Shown piece by piece: positions 26,179-35,475 of a stretch of 64,000 bases of DNA. The translations under genes were made by a program, and so were the position numbers. Where the stretch lies: NCBI RefSeq assembly GCF_900100185.1, contig NZ_FNEN01000008.1, positions 96,735-160,734 of the forward strand, in the 5' to 3' direction. The first letter of the stretch is position 1, and every line of letters begins with the position of its first letter. Source of the stretch: Natribacillus halophilus (GTDB lineage Bacteria; Bacillota; Bacilli; Bacillales; Marinococcaceae). Below the pieces are notes generated by a model that made no database searches, was not told the origin of the DNA, and worked only from the letters and a program-made list of their open reading frames with translations.

Positions 26179-28290
26179 ATGTCCGATAAAGATCATCACG
26201 AACAAGGACATCACCATCACAATGAGCATGACCACCATGCTCACCACGACGAAAGCCATCACGAACACCATGAACACCATGGGCATGACGATCATGCTCA
26301 TCACGGCGGCCATGGTGGCCACTCCGGGCATGGTCACCACGGGCATGGCGATCACGGAGATATGATGGCCGACTTTAAGAAACGTTTTTTCGTTACGGTT
26401 ATTCTGGCTATCCCGATTGTCATATTGTCCGATATGATCCAGATGTTTTTTAATTATACGGTTGCCTTCCCCGGCGATACGGCCGTTGAACTCATCTTGG
26501 CAACCATCGTTTTCATCTACGGGGGCTGGCCATTTTTAACGGGGCTTGTCAGCGAGATCAAGGATAAAGCCCCGGGAATGATGACCCTCATCGGGTTTGC
26601 CATCACCGTTGCGTATGTCTACAGTGCCGCTACGGTCTTTGGGCTTGAAGGAATGGACTTCTTCTGGGAACTGGCCACGTTGGTTGCCATCATGCTTCTC
26701 GGTCACTGGATTGAGATGAAATCCGTGATGAAAGCTTCCGATTCCCTTGAATCCCTGGTCGAAATGATGCCCCAGGAAGCGAATAAACTGGATGACGACG
26801 ATCAGGTTACATCTGTCTCCGTATCCGAGCTTAAAAAAGGCGACCGTCTGCTTATTAAGCCGGGCGAGAAAATACCGGCGGACGGACAAATTTTAAGTGG
26901 AAAATCTTCCATCAATGAATCGATGCTTACCGGGGAATCCGAGCCTGTTGAAAAAAGTGAAGGGGAAGAAGTGATTGGCGGAGCCATCAACTCTTCCGGA
27001 TCTTTGACGATCGAAGTGACCAAGACGAGCGATGAGGGGTATCTATCGCAAGTGGTGCAGCTCGTCAAGGAGGCTCAGGAAAGCAAATCAAAAACACAGA
27101 TGCTTTCGGATCGCGCCGCCAGTCTGCTGTTCTACGTCGCTGTTGTGGCCGGCATCGTAACCTTCAGCACTTGGATGGCCCTTGGTGTGGACACAGAATT
27201 CGCGGTCACTCGGATGGTCACCGTTCTCGTCATTTCTTGTCCCCACGCCCTCGGACTCGCGATTCCGTTAGTGGCGGCCCGTTCCACGGGGATTTCGGCT
27301 CAAAAAGGGTTGTTCATTCGCAACCGCATCGGATTTGAAAGCGCCCGAAGGGTCGACACGATGATTTTTGACAAGACCGGAACCTTAACGCATGGAGAAT
27401 TCGGTGTTACAGATGTTCTCCCGGAAGAGAGTGTATCCGAAGAGGAGCTTTTAAAGCTGGCCGCTTCGCTTGAGTCACAATCGGAGCATCCAATTGCTGC
27501 CGGTATTGTAGCGAAAGTCAACGAAGCGAACATCGACATCCCCCAACCGGAAAACTTTGATTCAATGACAGGAGCAGGCATTACCGGAAACGTTGATGGC
27601 AAGATTATTTCGGTCGTCAGTCCGGGTTATCTGCAAAGAGAAGGGATCAGCTATGACGAGCAGCATTTATCGAAGCTCTCGGAAACAGGCAAAACCGTTG
27701 TTTATGTCCTTCAGGAGCAGACTTTACTCGGTGCCATTGCCTTGGCTGATGCTGTGAAAGAATCCGCAAAAGAAGCTGTTGAGCGCTTGCATCAAATGAG
27801 AATCGAAACCGTGATGCTAACCGGAGACAACGAGAAAGTCGCCCATGAAGTCGCCAAACAGATTGGCATCGATCAAGTCATTGCCGAAGTTCTCCCGCAT
27901 GAAAAGGCGGAAAAAGTTAAAGAATTGAAGAAAGACGGGGAACGTGTCGGGATGACCGGGGACGGCATCAATGATGCACCCGCACTCGCCAATGCCGATC
28001 TCGGCGTTGCCGTCGGCGCAGGCACGGACGTTGCCATGGAGACGGCCGATGTTGTACTCGTCAATAGCGATCCGCTCGATATTGTATCGATTGTCGATCT
28101 GTCAAGGGTCACTTATCGCAAGATGATCCAAAACCTCTGGTGGGCTGCTGGCTACAACATCGTCGCGATTCCACTCGCGGCAGGTGTGCTTGCCGGGTGG
28201 GGATTTCTGCTTGATCCCGCCGTCGGTGCGGTGCTTATGTCACTAAGCACTGTTATTGTCGCCATCAATGCCCAAACACTTAGAATGTAA
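26179..28290 (+). CDS. copB: CopB-type P1B ATPase with histidine-rich N-terminus
   Basis: A 703-residue heavy-metal ATPase. Residues about 5-65 are an extraordinary histidine-rich tail (HHEQGHHHHNEHDHHAHH and more). The transport motif is SCPHALGLAIPL near residue 354: CPH instead of CPC, the hallmark of the CopB (P1B-3) group, which exports copper or silver. DKTGTLTHGE is near 397, TGES and GDGINDAPAL are present. AAGGAGGG precedes the ATG at 26179; an earlier in-frame start at 26119 would overlap the operator. It is divergent from copA and probably co-regulated by CsoR. Confidence 0.93.
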   Translation: MSDKDHHEQGHHHHNEHDHHAHHDESHHEHHEHHGHDDHAHHGGHGGHSGHGHHGHGDHGDMMADFKKRFFVTVILAIPIVILSDMIQMFFNYTVAFPGDTAVELILATIVFIYGGWPFLTGLVSEIKDKAPGMMTLIGFAITVAYVYSAATVFGLEGMDFFWELATLVAIMLLGHWIEMKSVMKASDSLESLVEMMPQEANKLDDDDQVTSVSVSELKKGDRLLIKPGEKIPADGQILSGKSSINESMLTGESEPVEKSEGEEVIGGAINSSGSLTIEVTKTSDEGYLSQVVQLVKEAQESKSKTQMLSDRAASLLFYVAVVAGIVTFSTWMALGVDTEFAVTRMVTVLVISCPHALGLAIPLVAARSTGISAQKGLFIRNRIGFESARRVDTMIFDKTGTLTHGEFGVTDVLPEESVSEEELLKLAASLESQSEHPIAAGIVAKVNEANIDIPQPENFDSMTGAGITGNVDGKIISVVSPGYLQREGISYDEQHLSKLSETGKTVVYVLQEQTLLGAIALADAVKESAKEAVERLHQMRIETVMLTGDNEKVAHEVAKQIGIDQVIAEVLPHEKAEKVKELKKDGERVGMTGDGINDAPALANADLGVAVGAGTDVAMETADVVLVNSDPLDIVSIVDLSRVTYRKMIQNLWWAAGYNIVAIPLAAGVLAGWGFLLDPAVGAVLMSLSTVIVAINAQTLRM

Positions 28291-28301
28291 GGATGATAAA
28301 G

Positions 28302-28333
28302 GGTTCCCAGGCAATATTGGGAACCTCTTTTCA
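28302..28333 (+). terminator. Terminator after the CopB-type gene
   Basis: Arms GGTTCCCA (28302-28309) and TGGGAACC (28318-28325) with an eight-base loop, followed by TCTTTT. It ends three bases from the convergent cueP stop codon. Confidence 0.85.
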
Positions 28334-28335
28334 CA

Positions 28336-28857
28336 CTAAGATAACTGAATGGTTGTTATACAAGTCGCGTCTCCTTCAAACGTAGATATTTCCGCTTCCG
28401 CTGTTTTACCTTCATACTCTATTTGAACTTGATATGTTTGGTCGCGAGGTAACCATAAATCAATGAACCCATTTGCCAACGTAGTCATCGTTTCGTCAAC
28501 AACGACATGACCATCTTCATCCTGAATATGTACATCGAATTCCTTCTCCGGCAATTCCCCTTGGCAACCAGTTAGACTATGATCGGTACAAGGGTGTGTT
28601 GTATCAATATACGGTGCCATCGACACAAAGAATTCATCATTCGGGAGATCATACGCGGTATCGTTATTATTACTGTCAGTGACAAGCAGTTCTTCCGAAG
28701 TAATGGAGGCAGACACATCAGCAAAACTCCCAACACTGTACTCTTGCACCATTTTCTTGATATTCTCCGGTTCTCCTTCGTTTATTGTACTTTCGTCACA
28801 AGCTGCAACGGTTAAGATGAGTATTAGTTGAAGTACCGCCAATGAACCTTTTTTCAT
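28336..28857 (-). CDS. cueP: CueP-family copper-binding lipoprotein
   Basis: A 173-residue lipoprotein. LILTVAACDES gives a lipobox with Cys at about residue 20. The mature part matches CueP, the periplasmic copper protein described in Salmonella: FADVSASITSEELLVTDS, HPCTDHSLTGCQGE (two cysteines) and TLANGFIDLWLPRD, ending with GDATCITTIQLS (third cysteine). These three cysteines probably bind copper. In a Gram-positive cell it would sit on the outer face of the membrane. It is convergent with the CopB-type gene and extends the copper island; no CsoR-like dyad is visible upstream of it. Confidence 0.88.
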   Translation of the reverse strand: MKKGSLAVLQLILILTVAACDESTINEGEPENIKKMVQEYSVGSFADVSASITSEELLVTDSNNNDTAYDLPNDEFFVSMAPYIDTTHPCTDHSLTGCQGELPEKEFDVHIQDEDGHVVVDETMTTLANGFIDLWLPRDQTYQVQIEYEGKTAEAEISTFEGDATCITTIQLS

Positions 28858-29005
28858 ATATTTTTCTACCCCTTTTTCACCTCATCACTTGGACTTGAAT
28901 CTTAATATATAAAAAGTGCAAAATATATGATCCTGGTCACAGGATAGCCAACAAAATAAAAAACCAAAACACCGTAAAATGATTTAAAAAAAATAAACTC
29001 ATCGG

Positions 29006-29036
29006 TTGACCTAGAGTTAACTATAAGTAGTAAGCT
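29006..29036 (+). promoter_or_regulatory. MerR-type promoter upstream of the aldo/keto reductase
   Basis: TTGACC (29006-29011) is followed by the near-palindrome CTAGAGTTAACTATAAG and by TAAGCT at 29031 with 19-base spacing, which is the elongated spacer typical of promoters activated by MerR-family proteins (similar to those of AdhR-type regulators). No merR gene is in the window. The rest of 28858-29229 is AT-rich leader without a gene that I can support. Confidence 0.5.
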
Positions 29037-29229
29037 TATTGTGTAAGAGAAAACGCAGGGAATGACTTATTTAAATTCGCGGCAAGCGTATTCTCTTGAA
29101 AATACGGTTTAAAAGAGAGACAGTATTATGGTATCAAAATAAAGCAGGTATTATTCCAGGTCAGTGAGCTAAAGTTGTTGGTGATTAAAGGCTTACCTTA
29201 ATTACAATTAAACGAAAGAGGGTCATTAG

Positions 29230-30105
29230 ATGATATTAAATGAAACGTATGCATTATCAAATGGCGTTAAAATTCCAGAAATGGGTGCCGGCGTCTGGAT
29301 GATCGATAACGAGACAGTTGTTCAAGTTGTGAAAGACGCTCTTGACTCAGGCTACCGTCATATCGACACGGCCGCAGCTTATCTTAATGAAGAAGGCGTA
29401 GGGCGTGCTATTCGAGAATCTGATGTTGATCGTGACGATGTTTTTGTTACTACAAAGCTTGAAGGCGGCATCAAAAATTATGACGAAGCTGTCAAAGCCA
29501 TTGATGAATCACTGAAACGCCTGGAAATGGATTATGTCGATTTAATGCTTATTCATAGTCCGCAACCTTGGGAAAATTTCCGTGATGAGAATAACCATTA
29601 CTTCGAAGGGAATTTAGAAGCATGGCGCGCATTGGAAGAAGCTTATGAAGCAGGGAAACTACGAGCAATCGGTGTTTCCAACTTTGAACAAAAGGATTTG
29701 GAAAATCTAATTAATCATGGCAAAATCAAACCAATGGTCAATCAAATCCTCACGCACATTACAAATGTTCCTACCGACGTCATTGATTACAGTCACAGTC
29801 AGGACATTGTTGTCGAAGCCTACTCACCAATCGCTCACGGTGCAATTCTTGACCATCCTACTGTAAAAGACATTGCCAAAAAATACGATGCTTCACCTGC
29901 TCAATTAAGTATCCGCTATGTCTTGCAATTAGGTACAGTCGCATTGCCGAAATCCACCAACAAAAACCATATAAAAGATAATACTGCCGTAGACTTTACT
30001 ATCTCTGACGAAGACATGAAAGCCCTCAATGATCTACCCCTTATCGAAACTTATGGTGAAGATGAGGATATGCCCGTCTTTAGTTCACAATACAAAAATA
30101 AGTAA
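29230..30105 (+). CDS. Aldo/keto reductase
   Basis: A 291-residue NADPH-dependent reductase of the AKR superfamily, a TIM barrel. The tetrad is visible: Asp and Tyr in YRHIDTAAAYLNEEGVG (about 45-50), Lys in VTTKLEGG (about 77), His in LMLIHSPQPW (about 109). The NADPH loop VALPKSTNKNHI lies near residue 240. It probably reduces reactive aldehydes such as methylglyoxal. Its upstream promoter has the geometry of MerR-controlled aldehyde-response genes. It is a single-gene unit ended by a long palindrome. Confidence 0.93.
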   Translation: MILNETYALSNGVKIPEMGAGVWMIDNETVVQVVKDALDSGYRHIDTAAAYLNEEGVGRAIRESDVDRDDVFVTTKLEGGIKNYDEAVKAIDESLKRLEMDYVDLMLIHSPQPWENFRDENNHYFEGNLEAWRALEEAYEAGKLRAIGVSNFEQKDLENLINHGKIKPMVNQILTHITNVPTDVIDYSHSQDIVVEAYSPIAHGAILDHPTVKDIAKKYDASPAQLSIRYVLQLGTVALPKSTNKNHIKDNTAVDFTISDEDMKALNDLPLIETYGEDEDMPVFSSQYKNK

Positions 30106-30115
30106 GTCATACATG

Positions 30116-30150
30116 TTAACCACTCAGTGATTCACTGAGTGGTTAATGTT
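30116..30150 (+). terminator. Perfect palindrome after the aldo/keto reductase
   Basis: Fifteen-base perfect arms, TTAACCACTCAGTGA (30116-30130) and TCACTGAGTGGTTAA (30132-30146), with a single-base centre. The U-rich tail is short, so it may be terminator or cruciform. Confidence 0.6.
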
Positions 30151-30165
30151 ATCAGATATTACTTA

Positions 30166-30310
30166 TTATAACCTTGTTTGGTCATTTACAGCTTTAATCA
30201 TCGCAGACCAGTCGAGATCACTCAAACCGTTTTGTTTACCATATTCAAAATGCTCATTTGCTACATCAGCCACCGGCATTTTCCGATGCGCCCTTTTCGC
30301 TGCCGCTCTT
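30166..30310 (-). pseudogene. Tail of an NAD(P)-dependent beta-hydroxyacid dehydrogenase
   Basis: The minus strand encodes MPVADVANEHFEYGKQNGLSD and DWSAMIKAV before a TAA at 30166. This is the usual C-terminus of 3-hydroxyisobutyrate dehydrogenase-like proteins in Bacillaceae. Nothing of the Rossmann domain is left upstream, where integrase-like sequence begins. It is a dead remnant of about 45 codons. Confidence 0.6.
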
Positions 30311-30393
30311 TTATTCTTAATTTATCTTACTCACATACCATAACGAATATTATATGCATGCGCAAACAATTTTTAAGATTAATTTCTATAACT

Positions 30394-30498
30394 AGCCACA
30401 GACTCAAGATGCAGGATGTATATTTGCATGTCACAAATTCCCATAAAAAAGAAGCCGCTGATAAATTCAGCGACCTCGTGAAAAGGATGCAAAATTGA
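30394..30498 (+). pseudogene. Tyrosine recombinase (phage integrase) C-terminal relic
   Basis: The reading MQDVYLHVTNSHKKEAADKF followed by SDLVKRMQN and a stop resembles the last residues of phage-type integrases, where a tyrosine nucleophile is followed by H-x-T and KKEAADKF. Only this tail remains. About 100 bases later the groEL 3' end begins. It suggests that an integrative element once entered beside groEL and decayed. Bases 30499-30596 hold nothing else that I recognise. Confidence 0.5.
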
Positions 30499-30596
30499 TT
30501 TTCTGAGAAAAAGTATGCCAAAAATATGCCATTTGGCTACTTTTTATGGAGTTTAAAGGCTGTATGGTGCGGTGTAACAGGGTTTTTAAAACCTCG

Positions 30597-32285
<1,689 letters not shown>

Positions 32286-32298
32286 CTACGAAACGTTT

Positions 32299-32583
32299 TT
32301 ACCCAACGACCGCGAGAATATCACTTTCACGCAAAATCAGGTATTCTTTTTCGTTGTATTTCACTTCCGTGCCCGCGTATTTGGAGAAAATGATCGCGTC
32401 GCCTTCATTCACTTCGGGAGCGACTTTTTCACCATTATCGGTTACCCGTCCACTTCCGACAGCAACGACTTTCCCTTCTTGCGGTTTCTCCTTCGCGGAA
32501 TCAGGAAGGACAATGCCACTTGCTGTTTGTTCTTCTTGTTCCACTTGCTCGATGACAATTCGATCACCTAATGGCTTCAACAA
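32299..32583 (-). CDS. groES: Co-chaperonin GroES
   Basis: The 10-kDa lid of GroEL, 94 residues: [12 protein letters not shown] at the N-terminus and [15 protein letters not shown] at the end, with the mobile loop around [15 protein letters not shown] chose the TTG at 32583: it lies nine bases after GGAGG and gives the standard 94 residues, whereas the GTG at 32592 sits immediately on the Shine-Dalgarno. Confidence 0.98.
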   Translation of the reverse strand: MLKPLGDRIVIEQVEQEEQTASGIVLPDSAKEKPQEGKVVAVGSGRVTDNGEKVAPEVNEGDAIIFSKYAGTEVKYNEKEYLILRESDILAVVG

Positions 32584-32627
32584 GGAAAACACCCTCCTTT
32601 AAAATAAATTGTGAACAGTTCTTCTTG

Positions 32628-32654
32628 TTAGCACTCGTCATCATCGAGTGCTAA
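32628..32654. promoter_or_regulatory. CIRCE operator (HrcA binding site)
   Basis: TTAGCACTC (32628-32636), nine bases, GAGTGCTAA (32646-32654): a perfect match to the CIRCE consensus. It lies between the groE promoter and groES and indicates repression by HrcA, which is released by heat stress. Confidence 0.99.
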
Positions 32655-32665
32655 CGCCACTTACA

Positions 32666-32694
32666 ATGATAAAAGGTTCGCGCTTCTTTTGCAA
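32666..32694 (-). promoter_or_regulatory. groESL promoter (sigma-A type)
   Basis: On the minus strand TTGCAA (32694-32689) and TATCAT (32671-32666) are separated by 17 bases; the CIRCE follows 11 bases downstream, overlapping the expected transcription start. Confidence 0.85.
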
Positions 32695-32820
32695 GCCCCG
32701 TCCGTTGAAAATTTTTTCTGTTGATCTTCGTAGCTATGACATGAATTTGAACTTTCTGCGTGTTAGCCTTATGCTATGATACAATGTAAAAAGCCATTTT
32801 AATAAAAGGAGTCGTGCTTT

Positions 32821-33543
32821 TTGAGTTTACGATATTGGTTAGTGATTGTCACTTTTATAGCCGTGCAATTATTGGGCGGCCTTCTCGCGCTCCCGCTGAT
32901 GGCATTCGGTTTCTCCTGGGATACGGCTACGACAACGGCTATTATTATTAGCTTTACGATCGGTTTAATTGTGATATGGTTTCTCATCCGCAAAGAACCT
33001 GATCCGTTGCGTAGCAAGCAAGCTCCTTTAAATGCAGGCTTGTCTATCCTTTTGGTCATCGGTGGTTTTTTTGTCGCGCTTATTGCTCAAGTCGTCATCA
33101 TTGAATTTCAAAGTTCAGTCCTCGGAATCCAGCCGGAATCCGAAAACACAGAACTGATTCTCGATATTATGAGCGAGAACATTTGGATGATCGTGACCGT
33201 TGCCTTGATCGGCCCCATTATTGAAGAAATAGTGTTTCGGCAGGCGATCTTCGGACATCTTTATAGAAAGATGAACTTCTTTTGGGCCGGACTTATCAGC
33301 TCGGTGATCTTCGCCGTGATTCATCTGGATTTTTCGCACATGCTCGTATACATGGTGCTAGGCTTTCTGTTTGCCTATTTATACGCCCTATCAAAACGGA
33401 TTATCGTTCCGATTCTTGCCCATGTGCTGATGAACGCATTTGCCTCCCTTCCCGTTCTCCTTGGTATTGACCCCGAGGATGTCGAACAAATGGAAGAGAG
33501 TCTGCAGATGATTACCGGGCTGTTGGGAGCCTTGATTCCATGA
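32821..33543 (+). CDS. ydiL: CPBP-family intramembrane metalloprotease, YdiL-like
   Basis: A 240-residue membrane protein with about seven helices. It has the CPBP (Abi) motifs: PIIEEIVFRQAIF (EExxxR) near residue 137, FAVIHLDF near 164 and AHVLMNAF near 200; glutamates and histidines form the metal site of Rce1-like proteases. AAGGAG stands ten bases before the TTG start. It overlaps the next gene by four bases and lies beside groES as ydiL does in B. subtilis. Substrate unknown. Confidence 0.9.
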   Translation: MSLRYWLVIVTFIAVQLLGGLLALPLMAFGFSWDTATTTAIIISFTIGLIVIWFLIRKEPDPLRSKQAPLNAGLSILLVIGGFFVALIAQVVIIEFQSSVLGIQPESENTELILDIMSENIWMIVTVALIGPIIEEIVFRQAIFGHLYRKMNFFWAGLISSVIFAVIHLDFSHMLVYMVLGFLFAYLYALSKRIIVPILAHVLMNAFASLPVLLGIDPEDVEQMEESLQMITGLLGALIP

Positions 33544-33722
33544 TAATGGGATTTGCCTATACTTTTGTCGGAACTTTGTTTGTCGGCTTCGCGATCATTC
33601 ATGTCCAGCTGCAGGGCTGGGGCATCATTCCTTACCTTTTTCTCGGCTTGGCTGCCCTCGACTATATCATTGCCTGGAACACCTTTAAAAAAAGGACGAA
33701 CGACAAGCAAGGCCAACAATAA
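33540..33722 (+). CDS. ydiK: Small membrane protein, YdiK-like
   Basis: A 60-residue protein with two membrane helices (IMGFAYTFVGTLFVGFAII and WGIIPYLFLGLAALDYII) and a basic tail. Size, topology and position between ydiL and tatC match B. subtilis YdiK. Its ATG overlaps the ydiL stop (ATGA). Function unknown. Confidence 0.85.
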   Translation: MIMGFAYTFVGTLFVGFAIIHVQLQGWGIIPYLFLGLAALDYIIAWNTFKKRTNDKQGQQ

Positions 33723-33739
33723 AGCGAAGTAAATAAAAA

Positions 33740-33778
33740 AGAGTGTCGAGGAGTTGAATACCTCACACTCTTTTTTTA
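33740..33778. terminator. Terminator between ydiK and tatC
   Basis: AGAGTGT (33740-33746) pairs with ACACTCT (33765-33771), with inner GAGG/CCTC arms, and is followed by seven T on the plus strand. It serves the ydiL-ydiK unit and may serve the convergent tat operon. Confidence 0.85.
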
Positions 33779-33779
33779 T

Positions 33780-34541
33780 CTACATCTGATTTTCCGCCAT
33801 CTCCCTTTGCCTGGCGGCATCTTCTCTCATCCGCTTCCTAAACGCATAACGGGAGATAACGACACTCAGTTCATACAACAAAAATAACGGCACCGTAACA
33901 ATCAGGTGTGACACAAGTTCAGGCGGGGTAATGAAAGCCGCGATCACAAGCAATGCAAAATAAGCGTATTTCCGAATGCGAGTTAAGAACATGGGCGTTA
34001 TCAGCCCTAGTCGAGTAAGAAACATCACAACAACCGGGAGTTGAAAAATAAACCCAAACGGCAATGTCAGGCGAAACAGGAAGGAAAAATATTCATTAAT
34101 CCCATATTGCTCTGTAATGTTGAGGCGCTCGGCAAGATCCCCGAGAAAATCCATAATATATGGCAAAAGGACATAAAAAGAAAACGCGATCCCTCCCAAA
34201 AACAGTACCGTTGCTATTGGAATATAGGAAAGCGTGATCTTTCGCTCTTTTTCAGCAAGCCCCGGGGCTATAAACGCCCAAACCTGATATAAAATCACCG
34301 GCAGCACAAGAATGATCGAGATAAAGAAAGCAAAATTTATATACACTCGCAACGGATCCGTTAATTGAAACGCGTTCATCGGAAAATCCTGCGCTTCCGG
34401 AATGCTTTGCAAGTATTCTACGACCGTCGGTGCCAGGAAAAACCCGACACCCAAGCCCACTACAAGAAATAAGGCGCTAAAAATCAATCGTTTCCGTAAC
34501 TCTTCAAAATGGGCACGGAACGTCATATCCCGTTGATTCAT
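33780..34541 (-). CDS. tatC: Sec-independent protein translocase TatC
   Basis: A 253-residue membrane protein with six helices, the receptor of the twin-arginine export system. It begins RDMTFRAHFEELRKRLIFS, the conserved cytoplasmic N-terminus, and contains FQLPVVVMFLTRLGL near residue 160. With the adjacent TatA it exports folded, cofactor-containing proteins. It is downstream of rex and tatA with a 12-base gap. Confidence 0.97.
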   Translation of the reverse strand: MNQRDMTFRAHFEELRKRLIFSALFLVVGLGVGFFLAPTVVEYLQSIPEAQDFPMNAFQLTDPLRVYINFAFFISIILVLPVILYQVWAFIAPGLAEKERKITLSYIPIATVLFLGGIAFSFYVLLPYIMDFLGDLAERLNITEQYGINEYFSFLFRLTLPFGFIFQLPVVVMFLTRLGLITPMFLTRIRKYAYFALLVIAAFITPPELVSHLIVTVPLFLLYELSVVISRYAFRKRMREDAARQREMAENQM

Positions 34542-34553
34542 CGAATACCCATC

Positions 34554-34742
34554 CTATCTATCGTAATCCTTGTTCTCTTTCTTCTCTTCAGAATGATGGT
34601 CTGTCAGTCCTTTTGTGGCACTTTTGAATTCCCGCAACGTCTTCCCGGCGACTTTTCCCATTTCCGGTAACTTATTCGGTCCGAACAGGAACAGCGCGAC
34701 GATGATGATTAAAATAAGGCTCGGTCCGCCTATACCACCCAT
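34554..34742 (-). CDS. tatA: Twin-arginine translocase subunit TatA
   Basis: A 62-residue protein with one N-terminal helix ([20 protein letters not shown]), the FGPxxLP motif and an amphipathic helix, then a charged tail. It forms the pore with TatC. It lies between rex and tatC as the tatAy-tatCy pair does in B. subtilis. Confidence 0.96.
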   Translation of the reverse strand: MGGIGGPSLILIIIVALFLFGPNKLPEMGKVAGKTLREFKSATKGLTDHHSEEKKENKDYDR

Positions 34743-34759
34743 TGTGAATGCCTCCTTAT

Positions 34760-35392
34760 CTATAGTGGATAATGCTTTAGGAAATAAACGAGCGATTGCA
34801 ATTCAACCGATAAATCAATGTGATGTACCCGTATATGTGGGGGTACAGTTATACGGGACGATGTAAAGTTTAAAATCCCTTCAACCGGTGTATGCGCAAG
34901 CTGATCGGCCACCACTTGTGCAGCTGATGACGGAACGGCGATAATCGCCACCCGTGTCGACTCGTCCACTTCCGTTTTCAACGCGTCCATATCCATGACG
35001 GGCACCCCGCCGATGTCTTTCCCGACTATCGTCTCGTTCGTATCAAACGCTTTGACGATATGGATATTATTGTTCTTGGCGAAATTATAATTCAGCAGCG
35101 CTTTTCCCAGATTCCCAACCCCGATGAGAATAACGGGGGTTACCTCATCCTGGTCCAACGTTTTTCGAAAAAAAGCGAGCAGACGCTGGACATCATATCC
35201 ATACCCTTTACGTCCGAGTGCGCCAAAATGGGAAAAATCTCGACGAATCGTCGCGGAGTCAATTTTGACAGCGCGGCTCAATTCGGTTGACGACACTCTC
35301 ATCTTACCCGAAGTGTATAAATATTCCAGATAACGATAATAAAGCGGCAGCCTTTTCGCGGTTGCCTGCGGAATTTTTTGCTGTCCGTCCAT
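34760..35392 (-). CDS. rex: Redox-sensing transcriptional repressor Rex
   Basis: A 210-residue regulator that senses NADH/NAD+. The N-terminal winged helix includes [20 protein letters not shown] and [17 protein letters not shown]; the Rossmann half has [14 protein letters not shown] near residue 92. When NADH rises it leaves the promoters of fermentation and respiration genes. GTGGAGG precedes the ATG. It diverges from ydiF and seems to be transcribed with tatA-tatC. Confidence 0.97.
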   Translation of the reverse strand: MDGQQKIPQATAKRLPLYYRYLEYLYTSGKMRVSSTELSRAVKIDSATIRRDFSHFGALGRKGYGYDVQRLLAFFRKTLDQDEVTPVILIGVGNLGKALLNYNFAKNNNIHIVKAFDTNETIVGKDIGGVPVMDMDALKTEVDESTRVAIIAVPSSAAQVVADQLAHTPVEGILNFTSSRITVPPHIRVHHIDLSVELQSLVYFLKHYPL

Positions 35393-35475
35393 GAAAAGCC
35401 TCCACTTTTTCTACCTTTCTTTAGTATAACATGTTTGCTACACTTGTCATTACCGGAGCGTAAAGGATGAATCCA

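Noticed and set aside
29062..29112. A 16-residue leader peptide before the aldo/keto reductase
   Set aside because: Only a weak GGGA before the ATG and no regulatory codon run; cannot be supported.
32628..32654. Terminator hairpin before groES
   Set aside because: The dyad is an exact CIRCE operator and lacks a T run.
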